In this document: one piece after another, positions 56,173 through 64,000 of the stretch | Layout: each line of letters begins with the position of its first letter | Numbering within the stretch: position 1 is the first letter of the stretch | Assembly (NCBI RefSeq): GCF_001894785.1 | Contig: NZ_BCWW01000003.1 | Coordinates: forward strand, 310,001-374,000 | Origin: Rhodococcoides fascians NBRC 12155 = LMG 3623 | GTDB taxonomy: Bacteria > Actinomycetota > Actinomycetes > Mycobacteriales > Mycobacteriaceae | Length of the DNA: 64,000 nt | Reading direction: 5' to 3' | Notes under the pieces: generated by a model | Seen by the model: only the letters and a program-made list of their open reading frames with translations | What the model was told of the DNA's origin: nothing | Database searches by the model: none | Position numbers and translations under genes: made by a program

Positions 56173-57009
56173 ATGGGGGTATTCACGAGGCAGCAACTAC
56201 TGGACAGTGGCGTCAGCGCAGGGGCAATCGACTATCGGGCCAGGGTCGGCACACTGACTCGGCTGTTACCGGGCGTCTACTGCACGGGCGAGCCGTCGTT
56301 CCGAGACCGATGCGTGGCCGCAACGCTGTGGCAACCGGATGCAGTGCTCAGCCACCTGACTGCGGCGTGGTGGTGGAACCTGATCGATTACGAACCCGAA
56401 CAGGTGCACATCACCGTGCCCCGCAGCACGCGAGCGCGGTGCCCTTCGTGGCTGCGCGCGTATCGTCGCACCATTCGAGAGACGAGTTTCGTCGACGCCC
56501 TCCCTGTCGTGACGATCGAGCAGTGCATCGTCGACGTGTCGGCGTCACTCGGTGGAGCAGCCCTGGAACCGTTCGTCGACGCAGCGCTCAGCGGGTCCGT
56601 CAGCAAACGCGGATTGGCGGCGCAATGCGCGAAGTCGGCCGGAATGGCAGGAGTCACCGAAGCGAAGAAGCAGCTGCGACAGTGCTGCCCACGCACGCTC
56701 TCCGAACCGGAACGACTGGTGGCCCGCGCACTCACCGCGGCAGGCTACTTTCTCGAGATCAACGCGGCGGTGGGGCAGTACTTCGCCGATCTGTTGGACC
56801 GTCGAGCCCGGGTGATCATCGAGATCGACGGCCGTGAATTCCACAGCGCGCCGGGGGTGTTCACCAACGACCGAGTGCGCCAGAACGCACTGCAACTCGA
56901 CGGGTGGCTCGTGCTGCGATACTCGGCCGCGTTGGTGATGACCGACCTCGACGCCGTGGTGCGCGAAATCATCGAGACCGTGCGACGTCGCCGGAAGGCA
57001 CTGAGCTGA
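56173..57009 (+). CDS. AbiEi-like plus DUF559 (Vsr-type) nuclease-like protein
   Basis: A 278-aa two-part protein. The first ~170 residues resemble the AbiEi antitoxin winged helix and its C-terminal part (FTRQQLLDSGVSAGAIDYR, LLPGVYCTG, LSHLTAAWWWNL). The last ~100 residues resemble DUF559/Vsr PD-(D/E)xK folds: SEPERLVARAL, YFADLLDRRARVIIEIDGRE and NALQLDGWLVLRYSA, with the D...ExD spacing kept. Proteins of this kind are common in actinobacteria without known function. No AbiEii toxin gene is adjacent. It is flanked on both sides by 89-bp repeats. Confidence 0.82.
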   Translation: MGVFTRQQLLDSGVSAGAIDYRARVGTLTRLLPGVYCTGEPSFRDRCVAATLWQPDAVLSHLTAAWWWNLIDYEPEQVHITVPRSTRARCPSWLRAYRRTIRETSFVDALPVVTIEQCIVDVSASLGGAALEPFVDAALSGSVSKRGLAAQCAKSAGMAGVTEAKKQLRQCCPRTLSEPERLVARALTAAGYFLEINAAVGQYFADLLDRRARVIIEIDGREFHSAPGVFTNDRVRQNALQLDGWLVLRYSAALVMTDLDAVVREIIETVRRRRKALS

Positions 57010-57216
57010 GTGTCCACTATTTGTGGCCGGAGGCGGGATGCCGTGCCTGGCGTGGAATTGTGGACAGCGAGCTCACCTGTTCGGCCGAACTGTGCTGAGT
57101 GTCCACTATTTGTGGTCGGAGGCGGGATCCCGTGCTTGCCGCGGAATTGTGGGCACCCAGCTCACCTGTTCGGCCCGCACAATCCCATGCCTGCCGCGGA
57201 ATTGTGCACACTCGAG
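57005..57216 (+). repeat. 89-bp repeats, right (two units plus a fragment)
   Basis: Units start at 57005 and 57094, again 89 bases apart, both opening GCTGAGTGTCCACTATTTG like the left array and then diverging (GGCGGGAT, GGAATTGTGGACAGC, CTCACCTGTTCGGC). A third fragment (57181-57216) repeats GCCGCGGAATTGTG. TGTCCAC and GTGGACA are inverted within the first unit. The first unit overlaps the stop codon of the nuclease-like gene. Nothing else is visible before the aminotransferase start. Confidence 0.88.
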
Positions 57217-57233
57217 TCAGTAGTGTCGATGGA

Positions 57234-58382
57234 ATGCACAGTGAATCGCAGCGATCGAAGGTCGAGCCGTTCCACGTGATGGATGTGTTCGCCGCGGCGG
57301 CCGAGCGGGCGCGTACTCACGGTGATGTGCTGTCGCTCGCCGCAGGTCAGCCGTCGACCAGGGCACCCGAGCCGGTGTTGCGCGCCACCCGAGACGCTTT
57401 GGATGCGCATCTGCTCGGGTACACCGAAACGCTGGGCATTCTGCCGCTACGGCAAGCGATCGCGGAATACCACAGCACGCGGTACGGCATCACCGTCGAG
57501 GCGGACGACGTGGTGATCACCACCGGGTCGTCGGGCGCATTCACGTTGTTGTTCCTCGCGGCGTTCGACGCGGGGGATACCGTCGTCATGGCCAGGCCCG
57601 GGTACCCGGCATATCGAAACACGTTGGCGGCGTTGGGCTGTCGCGTCGTCGAACTGGATTGTGTGGAGGAGACACGATTCCAGCCCACCGTCGCGATGCT
57701 CGACGAACTACCGGAGCCGCCTGCCGGGCTCATCGTCGCCAGTCCGGCCAATCCCACCGGCACGATCATCGACCCCGACGAGCTGGCCGCCATCGCGCGC
57801 TGGTGCGACGAGCACGGAACACTGTTGATCTCCGACGAGATCTACCACGGCATCTCCTACGGCGAGGCGCACACGGCCAGTACCTGGGAGACATCGAAGG
57901 AATCCGTGGCAATCGGATCTGTGTCGAAGTACTTCTCGATGACGGGATGGCGGTTGGGCTGGATGTTGCTTCCGACCCGACTGCGCAGGGCCGTCGAACG
58001 ATTGGCATCGAACATGACGGTCTGCCCGCCGGCGATCTCGCAGGTGGCGGCTGTTGCGGCGTTCGCCGAAGAGTCGCGCCGCGAGCTGGATTCGCATGTC
58101 GAGCGGTACGCCGTCAACCGCAGGATCCTGCTCGACGGTTTGCCTGCGTTGGGTATCACCGATCTGGCTCCGGCCGACGGTGCCTTCTACGTCTACGCCG
58201 ACATCGCGCATCTCACCGACGACTCTCGTAGTTGGTGCGCCCGCGTGCTGGCCGAGACCGGTGTCGCGTTGGCACCCGGCGTCGACTTCGACACCGTCCG
58301 CGGGAACCACACGGTGCGATTCTCGTTCGCGGGCACCACGTCCGACGTCGAAGAAGCGTTGGAGCGACTACGTCGCATGTGA
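57234..58382 (+). CDS. PLP-dependent class I/II aminotransferase
   Basis: Fold-type I aminotransferase of 382 aa. Landmarks: SLAAGQPSTRAPEPV, GYTETLGILPLRQAIAEY, TTGSSGAFTLLFLAAFDAGD, VASPANPTGTI, ISDEIYHGISYG, and the PLP lysine in GSVSKYFSMTGWRLGW. Amino-acid specificity is not evident; relatives include aspartate, alanine and aromatic aminotransferases. ATG at 57234 is chosen since upstream sequence belongs to the 89-bp repeats. Convergent with the threonine aldolase gene. Confidence 0.9.
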   Translation: MHSESQRSKVEPFHVMDVFAAAAERARTHGDVLSLAAGQPSTRAPEPVLRATRDALDAHLLGYTETLGILPLRQAIAEYHSTRYGITVEADDVVITTGSSGAFTLLFLAAFDAGDTVVMARPGYPAYRNTLAALGCRVVELDCVEETRFQPTVAMLDELPEPPAGLIVASPANPTGTIIDPDELAAIARWCDEHGTLLISDEIYHGISYGEAHTASTWETSKESVAIGSVSKYFSMTGWRLGWMLLPTRLRRAVERLASNMTVCPPAISQVAAVAAFAEESRRELDSHVERYAVNRRILLDGLPALGITDLAPADGAFYVYADIAHLTDDSRSWCARVLAETGVALAPGVDFDTVRGNHTVRFSFAGTTSDVEEALERLRRM

Positions 58383-58407
58383 ATGGAAACTCCTAGCAGG
58401 CTACGAG
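58380..58407. repeat. Hairpin remnant related to the 62.5-kb terminator
   Basis: TGAATGGAAACTCCTAGCAG then GCTACGAG: 24 of 28 bases match 62535-62562 (left arm, loop and the start of the right arm of a perfect hairpin). Here the rest of the right arm is absent and the 25-bp module begins instead. Confidence 0.6.
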
Positions 58408-58432
58408 GCAGGAGTGGAGCCTGCGGAACGAC
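58408..58432 (+). repeat. 25-bp repeat module, copy 2
   Basis: GCAGGAGTGGAGCCTGC followed by GGAACGAC; one base different from 10658-10682. It begins exactly where the hairpin remnant stops, between two convergent genes. Confidence 0.65.
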
Positions 58433-58447
58433 AGGAAAGCGCTGCGC

Positions 58448-59479
58448 TCACATGCGGCGCAGCCGCTCCAGCACCTCGTCGATGTCGGCGGCGGACACGT
58501 CGCGATGCGTCACGAAGCGCACCTTGCCGGCGACGGTGACGGCGGCGATGCCCAGATCTGCCAGCTCGGTCACCGTCCTAACAGGATCGGCGACGGCGGC
58601 GAGCACGATGTTCGTCTGGGGTTCTGCGACCTCCCAGCCCCGATCGCGAAGGCCGCGTGCCAGCGTCGAGGCATTTGTGTGATCCTCGGCGAGATCGCCG
58701 ATTCGATCAAGGGCGACGAGCCCTGCCGCAGCCAGAACCCCGCCCTGACGCACGCCGCCGCCCAACATCTTTCGCACACGCCGGGCCTCGTGGATTCTCG
58801 CCGCATCGGAGACGAGCATCGAGCCGACGGGTGCGCCGAGCCCCTTGCTCAGGCAGACCTGCACCGTGTCTGCGCCGGTGGTCAACGACGCGATCGGAAC
58901 ATCGAGTGCCACAGCGGCATTCCACAGTCGAGCCCCGTCGAGGTGAATCCTCAACCCCGAGTCACGTCCGGCAGCAACGAGTTCCGCCCACTCGTCCGGT
59001 CCTAGCACGGCACCGCCGGCGAAATTGTGTGTGTTCTCGAGTGAGAGCAATGTGGTCCGCAGGGCGAAGTACGGTCCGACGCCGCCGGCTGCCGTACGCA
59101 CCGTCGACGCAAGGGGGCGTCCGGGGCCACCGTCGTGGGGAAGTGCCTCGGGCATTCCGCCCGCCAACCACGCGGCGGTGCCGAGCTCGGAGCCCAGGAC
59201 GTGGGCGTGTTCGGGGGCCAGGAAGCGGTCTCCGCGCTGCAGATGGAGCATCAGCGCGATGATGTTGCCCATCGAACCGGACGGCACCCACAGCGCCGCC
59301 TCGAAGCCGAGCAGATCCGCCACTCTTTCCTCGAGCGCCGCCATCGTCGGATCGTGGTCGAGGACGTCGTCACCCACTTCGGCGTCGGCCATTGCTTGTC
59401 GCATGATCGAATCTGGTCGAGTGATGGTGTCGGAGCGAAGGTCGATAGGTCGATGAGCCACGAACACTGACAATTCCAT
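58448..59479 (-). CDS. ltaE: Low-specificity L-threonine aldolase
   Basis: PLP enzyme of 343 aa splitting threonine or allo-threonine to glycine and acetaldehyde. Motifs: IDLRSDTITRPDSIMRQAMA at the N-terminus, AEVGDDVLDHDPT, ALWVPSGSMGNIIAL, LENTHNFAGGAVLG, LHLDGARLWNAA pattern (as IHLDGARLWNAA) and the PLP lysine in VQVCLSKGLGAPVGS. ATG at 59479 is chosen by the family N-terminus. Divergent from a TetR gene with 40 bases between starts, which may control it. Confidence 0.92.
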   Translation of the reverse strand: MELSVFVAHRPIDLRSDTITRPDSIMRQAMADAEVGDDVLDHDPTMAALEERVADLLGFEAALWVPSGSMGNIIALMLHLQRGDRFLAPEHAHVLGSELGTAAWLAGGMPEALPHDGGPGRPLASTVRTAAGGVGPYFALRTTLLSLENTHNFAGGAVLGPDEWAELVAAGRDSGLRIHLDGARLWNAAVALDVPIASLTTGADTVQVCLSKGLGAPVGSMLVSDAARIHEARRVRKMLGGGVRQGGVLAAAGLVALDRIGDLAEDHTNASTLARGLRDRGWEVAEPQTNIVLAAVADPVRTVTELADLGIAAVTVAGKVRFVTHRDVSAADIDEVLERLRRM

Positions 59480-59519
59480 AGCGCGAAAGCAGTCCGACGA
59501 ACGGCTGCGAGCTGGCACG

Positions 59520-60167
59520 ATGACTGGAATGTCCGCAGGTCCGACCGAGTCGCAGCACAAGGTGTCGGGTGCGACTCCGAAGGGAGTGCGCCGCCGCCAC
59601 GCTCTGGCGTCGGCGGCTGCAGACCTGCTGGTCGAGGGTGGATTCGACGCGGTTCGGCACCGGTCGGTTGCCGCTCGCGCCGGACTGCCGTTGGCGTCGA
59701 CCACCTACTATTTCGAGTCGCTCGGCGACTTGGTGGCCGCCGCGGTCGACGTCGTCGGGACCCGCGAGATCGACGTCATGCGCGGACGTATCGACGACGA
59801 GGGCAAGTGCTCGCAGAAGATGGAGTCGACGGTCGATCTCATCGTCGACCTGCTGATCGGGCCGCAGGGCGGACATGAGCAACTGGTCGCCAGATACGAG
59901 CGGTTCATCGCGTCGGCTCGGCATCCGGAACTTCGTGAGGTGCAGCTGAGGCTGCGTGCCCAGATCGACGACCTGCTGACCGATGTGCTGCGTCGATCGG
60001 GGCGAACCGTGCAGGAAGAGCAGCTACGACGACTTGTGGCAGTGGTCGACGGTGCAGTGGTGGGCGCGCTCAGCGAGGTGGATCCCGATCCGCGCGAAAT
60101 GGCGCGCAGCATGCTGTTGGCCGTCATCGACATCGTGGCACCGGCGGAACAGGTGTCGGCCGATTGA
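59520..60167 (+). CDS. TetR family transcriptional regulator
   Basis: Regulator of 215 aa with an N-terminal helix-turn-helix (RHALASAAADLLVEGGFDAV, RHRSVAARAGLPLASTTYYF, ESLGDLVAAAV) and an alpha-helical ligand domain. The tight divergent arrangement with ltaE suggests shared control. ATG at 59520 is used; ATG at 59529 is also possible. Confidence 0.87.
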   Translation: MTGMSAGPTESQHKVSGATPKGVRRRHALASAAADLLVEGGFDAVRHRSVAARAGLPLASTTYYFESLGDLVAAAVDVVGTREIDVMRGRIDDEGKCSQKMESTVDLIVDLLIGPQGGHEQLVARYERFIASARHPELREVQLRLRAQIDDLLTDVLRRSGRTVQEEQLRRLVAVVDGAVVGALSEVDPDPREMARSMLLAVIDIVAPAEQVSAD

Positions 60168-60192
60168 CTCAGGCCCCCTCAGGCCGGCCCCC

Positions 60193-60321
60193 TCAGGCCG
60201 GTGTGTTCAACCCGAAGTCGTTCTCGCCCGAGTCTGCGTCTCGGATCGGCGGCACCTCGCACACACCGTCCTCGCAGACGAGTCCGTGGTCGTCGCCGAC
60301 CATCTCCAAAGGGCCGCTCAT
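60193..60321 (-). CDS. Tiny 42-aa protein coupled to frnE
   Basis: Starts MSGPLEMVGDDHGLVCEDGV, continues CEVPPIRDADSGEN and ends DFGLNTPA. Its ATG overlaps the frnE stop in an ATGA junction, so translation is coupled. Two cysteines five residues apart (VCEDGVCEV) could be a redox pair or metal site, fitting a partner of the thiol oxidoreductase. I believe similar mini-proteins occur at this place in relatives, but this is from memory. Confidence 0.65.
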   Translation of the reverse strand: MSGPLEMVGDDHGLVCEDGVCEVPPIRDADSGENDFGLNTPA

Positions 60322-60956
60322 GAGCCGGCCGCGGCCTTCTGCAGGACGTCGGCGAACACCGACGGTTCCTGCGCGCCCGACACACCGAGGCGACCGTCGA
60401 TCACGAAGAACGGCACACCACTGATTCCGTAGGCGATGGCCTGCTCCTTGTCCGCGCGCACGGCGGGCAGGAACTCCTCGGACTTCAGCGCCTCGACCAC
60501 CTCGTCACGATCGAGACCGATCTCCGCGGCCAGGTCGGCGAGGTCGTCGACGCGTCCGACGTGGCGGCCCTCCTCGAAGTAGGCCGCCAGCAGCCGTTCC
60601 TTCATCTCGCCCTGCTTGCCCTTCGACTTGGCGAAGTGCAGGAGTTCGTGCGCCTTGACGGTGTTGGTGTGCTGCAAGGCGTCGAAGTCGTACGCAAGCC
60701 CCTCGGCTGCGGCCAGCTCGGTCATCTGCCCCAACATCTGCGTGACCTGGGCGGCCGGCATGCCTTTGTGGGAGACGAGAAAGTCGACCTCGCTGCCGTC
60801 GAAGTCGACCGGTGTGTCGGGTGCCAGCTCGAACGAGTGGAACTCCACTTCGAGCGCCCCGCCATCGGCGATGAACTCCGCAGCACCTGCCTCGAAACGG
60901 CGCTTACCGACGAAGCACCACGGGCACGCTATGTCGGACCAGATGTCGACCTTCAC
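60318..60956 (-). CDS. frnE: DsbA-family oxidoreductase FrnE
   Basis: Cytoplasmic thioredoxin-fold protein of 212 aa of the FrnE type (DSBA-like). The active site CPWC lies in SDIACPWCFVGKRRFEAG near residue 12. The helical insertion and the cis-proline region YGISGVPFFVIDGRLGVSGA are present. FrnE proteins act as disulfide isomerases or oxidoreductases in oxidative stress. GTG at 60956 gives the standard start VKVDIWSDIACPW; the longer frame upstream lacks family similarity. Followed by a coupled 42-aa gene and divergent from purB. Confidence 0.9.
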   Translation of the reverse strand: MKVDIWSDIACPWCFVGKRRFEAGAAEFIADGGALEVEFHSFELAPDTPVDFDGSEVDFLVSHKGMPAAQVTQMLGQMTELAAAEGLAYDFDALQHTNTVKAHELLHFAKSKGKQGEMKERLLAAYFEEGRHVGRVDDLADLAAEIGLDRDEVVEALKSEEFLPAVRADKEQAIAYGISGVPFFVIDGRLGVSGAQEPSVFADVLQKAAAGS

Positions 60957-61104
60957 TGTTCGGCTCACGGCGGCTGCAACATCGGAATGCGGTGCTCTTA
61001 TTCCACGCGGCGATGATCGCGGGAGGTCGGTGGCGGCAGTCCACTTTCGAAACAGTGCAGTCGTCTTCCAAGACCGACAACTGGGCCACGTAAGCTGGAC
61101 GCTC

Positions 61105-62523
61105 GTGAGCATCCCGAATGTCCTGGCCACCCGTTACGCAAGCCCCGAACTGGTGGAGCTGTGGTCTCCGGAATACAAGATCACGCTCGAACGGCAACTG
61201 TGGATTGCCGTGCTGCGCGCACAGTCCTCGCTCGGAGTGGACGTGCCCAACGCGGCGATCGCCGATTACGAAGCTGTCGCCGACCAGGTCGACCTGGCAT
61301 CGATCGCCGAGCGGGAACGCGTCACCAGGCACGACGTGAAGGCCCGCATCGAGGAGTTCAACGCCCTCGCCGGTCACGAGCACATCCACAAGGGACTCAC
61401 CAGCCGCGACCTGACCGAGAACGTCGAGCAGCTGCAGATTCTGCGTTCGCTCGAACACGTCCACACGCACGGTGTCGCCGTGGCGAAGCGGTTGGCCGAA
61501 CGCGCCGCCGAATACTCCTCCCTCGTCATGGCCGGCCGTAGCCACAACGTCGCCGCCCAGGCCACCACGCTGGGCAAGCGCTTCGCGTCGGCCGCCGACG
61601 AGCTGCTGCTCGCACTGTCCCGGCTGCAGGAACTGATCGCGCGTTACCCACTGCGCGGTATCAAGGGCCCGATGGGCACCTCGCAGGACATGCTCGATCT
61701 GTTCGGCGGAGACTCGGCGAAGCTCGTCGCACTCGAACGCATCGTCGCCGATCATCTCGGCTTCCGGCACACGCTCACCAGCGTCGGCCAGGTGTATCCA
61801 CGCTCCCTCGATCACGAGGTCGTGTCCGCGCTGGTCCAGGTGGGTGCCGGGCCGTCGTCGTTCGCACACACCGTCCGCCTGATGGCGGGCCACGAGCTGG
61901 TCACCGAGGGCTTTCAGCCCGGCCAGGTCGGTTCCTCGGCGATGCCGCACAAGATGAACACGCGCTCGTGTGAACGCGTCAACGGCCTGCAGGTGGTGCT
62001 TCGCGGCTACGGATCGATGGCTGCCGAGCTCGCCGGAGCGCAGTGGAACGAGGGCGACGTCTTCTGTTCCGTTGTGCGTCGCGTCGCGCTGCCCGACGCG
62101 TTCTTCGCCATCGACGGTCTCATCGAGACCTTCCTGACCGTGCTCGACGAGTTCGGGGCGTACCCCGCCGTCATCGCCAAGGAACTGGATCGCTACCTGC
62201 CGTTCCTCGCGACGACCAAGGTGCTCATGGCCGCCGTACGTGCAGGCGTCGGCCGAGAGACCGCGCACGAGGCGATCAAGGAACACGCCGTCGCCGTCGC
62301 GCTGGCCATGCGTGAGCAGGGACTCGAGCCCGACCTGCTGGATCGCCTGGCTGCCGACGACCGCCTACCGCTCGACCGCGCTGCACTCGATGCGGCGCTG
62401 GCCGACAAGACGGCCTTCGTCGGTGCAGCGGACGCACAGGTCAGTGCGGTCGTCTCGGCCGTGGAGCGGCTGATCGCGAAGTTCCCAGCCGGTGCGGCCT
62501 ACAGCCCGTCGCCGATTCTCTGA
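61105..62523 (+). CDS. purB: Adenylosuccinate lyase
   Basis: Purine-synthesis enzyme of 472 aa that removes fumarate from SAICAR and from adenylosuccinate. It belongs to the fumarase/aspartase superfamily, with signature GSSAMPHKMNTRSCERVNGL. Other segments: AGHEHIHKGLTSRDLTENV and AGRSHNVAAQATTLGKR, the latter with the catalytic His region. GTG at 61105 gives the expected N-terminus SIPNVLATRYASPELVELW. A long perfect hairpin closes the gene. Confidence 0.95.
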   Translation: MSIPNVLATRYASPELVELWSPEYKITLERQLWIAVLRAQSSLGVDVPNAAIADYEAVADQVDLASIAERERVTRHDVKARIEEFNALAGHEHIHKGLTSRDLTENVEQLQILRSLEHVHTHGVAVAKRLAERAAEYSSLVMAGRSHNVAAQATTLGKRFASAADELLLALSRLQELIARYPLRGIKGPMGTSQDMLDLFGGDSAKLVALERIVADHLGFRHTLTSVGQVYPRSLDHEVVSALVQVGAGPSSFAHTVRLMAGHELVTEGFQPGQVGSSAMPHKMNTRSCERVNGLQVVLRGYGSMAAELAGAQWNEGDVFCSVVRRVALPDAFFAIDGLIETFLTVLDEFGAYPAVIAKELDRYLPFLATTKVLMAAVRAGVGRETAHEAIKEHAVAVALAMREQGLEPDLLDRLAADDRLPLDRAALDAALADKTAFVGAADAQVSAVVSAVERLIAKFPAGAAYSPSPIL

Positions 62524-62533
62524 GTTCTCTGTT

Positions 62534-62573
62534 GTGAGTGGAAACTCGTAGTGGGCTACGAGTTTCCACTCAC
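62534..62573. terminator. Perfect bidirectional hairpin between purB and the HAD gene
   Basis: An 18-bp perfect stem, left arm GTGAGTGGAAACTCGTAG (62534-62551), loop TGGG, right arm to 62573. The right arm includes the stop codon of the HAD gene. A damaged relative is at 58380. Confidence 0.9.
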
Positions 62574-63361
62574 ATCAGGACGTCAGGCAGGTCTGCGACG
62601 GAATCGATCACGTGATCGGGTTCCATCGCGAATTCGTCGGTGATGCGTCGATCGAGCACGTCCTGACGGAATTTTCCGGTACGAACCAGGACACCGGTCA
62701 TGCCGACGACCTGGGCGGCGAGGACGTCGTTGTCGAGGTCGTCGCCGACCATGACGACGTCGTCCGGGTCGACGCCCATCCGCTCGGACGCCGTGCGGAA
62801 GCCCAGGGGAGCGGGCTTGCCGATGGCTTTCGCGGCGTGTCCGGACGCTTGCTCCATCCCGGCGAGGTACATGCCGGTGTCGATGCGCAACCCGCCACCG
62901 GTACTCCACATCAACGATCGATGCATCGCGACGACGGGAATGCCGCGACACAGCCAGTCGTAGACGCGACTGAGACGCTCGTGCGTGAACTCCGGGCCGG
63001 CACCGCCGACGACCACGACATCCGGATCCCCGGAAGACTCCTCGACGAATTCGATGCCCGGCATATCGGCCGCGATCTCGCCGTTGTTGATCATGACCAC
63101 CCGAGCATCCGGGTAGTTCTCGCGTAGATGATCCGCGGTGAGCGACGCGGCGGTGACGATCTCGTCGGAATGGACGTCGAGTCCGACGTCGCGCAATGCC
63201 GCCGCTATCTGCTCGCGCGTCTTCGAGGTCGTGTTGGTCAGGAACGCGCGTGCAATGTCGTTGTCGTCCAGGTACTTCAGCGTCGCGGCTGCCCCGGGTA
63301 CCGCCTGCCACGACGTGACGAGTACGCCGTCGATGTCGAAGAGAACCCCGCCGATGCTCAT
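62570..63361 (-). CDS. HAD-IIA family sugar/nucleotide phosphatase (NagD-like)
   Basis: Haloacid-dehalogenase phosphatase of 263 aa with cap type IIA. Motif I FDIDGVLVTSW with nucleophile Asp, motif II AFLTNTTSKTREQ, motif III lysine in AIGKPAPLGFR, and motif IV VGDDLDNDVLAAQ. Substrates in the family are sugar or nucleoside phosphates; the specific one is unknown. ATG at 63361 is chosen so that motif I falls near residue 10, as usual. Divergent from the HIT gene. Confidence 0.9.
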   Translation of the reverse strand: MSIGGVLFDIDGVLVTSWQAVPGAAATLKYLDDNDIARAFLTNTTSKTREQIAAALRDVGLDVHSDEIVTAASLTADHLRENYPDARVVMINNGEIAADMPGIEFVEESSGDPDVVVVGGAGPEFTHERLSRVYDWLCRGIPVVAMHRSLMWSTGGGLRIDTGMYLAGMEQASGHAAKAIGKPAPLGFRTASERMGVDPDDVVMVGDDLDNDVLAAQVVGMTGVLVRTGKFRQDVLDRRITDEFAMEPDHVIDSVADLPDVLM

Positions 63362-63452
63362 CGGCAAACAGTAGTCGGGTCGAGTCAGTCGTGCAGTTTC
63401 AGCAGTCGCGGTGTCGTTCGTGCGGTCTGCGCTCACGCCTAGGCTCGATGCC

Positions 63453-63878
63453 GTGAACCCCTACACGATTTTCTCCGAGATCATTGCCGGGACCGCCGAG
63501 GCGTCGCGCGTCCACGAGGACGACACCGCGATCGCGTTCATGGACATCAGGCCTCTCACCACCGGGCACGTGCTCGTGGTGCCCAAGCAGCAGTATCGGA
63601 CGCTGGCCGAGTTGCCGCCCGAGATCGGTGCGCATCTGTTCGTCGTCGGGCAGAAGGTGGCTGCCGCTGTGCGAGCGAGCAATCCGCGCGTCGCCGGGGT
63701 GAACCTGTTCCTCGCCGACGGCACGGTGGCAGGTCAGGAAATCTTCCACGTGCATCTGCACGTCATCCCGCGCATGATCGGCGACGGATTCGGCCTGCGG
63801 GCTCGGCCGTCGTCGCCGCATCGATCCGAACTCGACCGACTGGCGGCGGAGATCGCGGCCGCGCTTACTCGGCAGTGA
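63453..63878 (+). CDS. HIT family protein
   Basis: Histidine-triad hydrolase of 141 aa, with IFSEIIAGTAEASRVHEDD at the start, HVLVVPKQQYRTLAELP in the middle and the triad HVHLHVIPR near residue 102. Similar in size to the HIT protein at 50.6 kb but clearly a different subgroup. GTG at 63453 gives the family N-terminus. Convergent with a gene that runs off the window end; the two overlap by 14 bases. Confidence 0.9.
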   Translation: MNPYTIFSEIIAGTAEASRVHEDDTAIAFMDIRPLTTGHVLVVPKQQYRTLAELPPEIGAHLFVVGQKVAAAVRASNPRVAGVNLFLADGTVAGQEIFHVHLHVIPRMIGDGFGLRARPSSPHRSELDRLAAEIAAALTRQ

Positions 63879-64000
63879 CCTTCTGCGCCTTGGACAGTGC
63901 ATCGGCGTAGACGTCGATGGTGTTGGTGTAGCGGCTGTAGCTCTTGTTGGCGCCGTAGTCCCACAGCACCATCTGTTGCTTCTCGACGGCGGAGATGGTG
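63865..64000 (-). CDS. 3' end of a gene cut by the window edge
   Basis: The last 44 codons of a minus-strand gene, ending at TAA (63865-63867). The visible C-terminus reads QQMVLWDYGANKSYSRY, then TNTIDVYADALSKAQKVTAE. I do not recognise a family from this fragment; the start lies outside the window. Codon use is normal for this genome. Confidence 0.75.
   Translation of the reverse strand, partial: TISAVEKQQMVLWDYGANKSYSRYTNTIDVYADALSKAQKVTAE

Noticed and set aside
56173..57009. Complete AbiE toxin-antitoxin system
   Set aside because: No AbiEii nucleotidyltransferase gene is adjacent; only the AbiEi-like half is found, fused to a nuclease-like domain.

Overview
The window is high-GC, densely coded actinobacterial DNA. 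Gene content points to the mycolic-acid bacteria (Mycobacteriales), most likely Rhodococcus or a close relative. The evidence is a DesA3-type desaturase with its own reductase, a PhoP/PhoR pair with a mycobacterial-style PhoP box, a pruA-pruB operon opposite a PucR-type regulator, a 13E12/DUF222 HNH protein, an MMPL exporter and a type III glutamine synthetase. This is inference from gene families; no rRNA or tRNA gene was seen.

Layout. 0-7 kb: ferredoxin reductase and desaturase, an MHS-type transporter, a DUF5996 protein, a methyltransferase and two SRPBCC proteins. 7-14 kb: glutamine synthetase III, an Old Yellow Enzyme and a tctCBA tricarboxylate transporter opposite a universal stress protein. 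14-20 kb: two tandem CNNM/CorC membrane proteins, a small secreted protein, a VOC protein, a divergent HxlR-QorB redox pair and an FKBP lipoprotein. 20-22 kb: an insertion sequence of 1832 bp, probably IS1182-like, that landed in the loop of a bidirectional terminator and whose transposase carries an in-frame stop. 22-28 kb: MMPL exporter plus lipocalin under a divergent MarR regulator, a STAS protein, a small protein and the 13E12 HNH protein. 28-33 kb: proline catabolism. 33-38 kb: a sugar ABC transporter with a LacI regulator and two matching operators. 38-39 kb: a protein of 13 decapeptide repeats, then a guanidinium exporter behind a guanidine-III riboswitch. 39-43 kb: a two-gene permease operon opposite phoP-phoR. 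43-50 kb: CitMHS, USP and AbrB-type genes opposite a CitA/CitB-like two-component system, and an exporter with its HxlR regulator. 50-54 kb: HIT protein, GT2-GtrA fusion and GT39 glycosyltransferase. 54-64 kb: purD, a nuclease-like gene flanked on both sides by 89-bp repeats, an aminotransferase, a threonine aldolase, a TetR regulator, frnE with a tiny coupled gene, purB, a HAD phosphatase, a HIT protein and the 3' end of one more gene.

How it fits together. Most of the window is small metabolic or transport modules, each beside its own regulator, with a recognisable DNA palindrome or direct repeat between the two in several cases. Convergent gene ends are often closed by long hairpins. Two of these hairpins are related to each other, two others are related to each other, and a 25-bp module occurs in one hairpin of each family.

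The least explained items are the 89-bp repeats around the AbiEi/DUF559-like gene, the decapeptide-repeat protein, the 25-bp module inside terminators, and two very short coupled genes (at 14309 and 60193).
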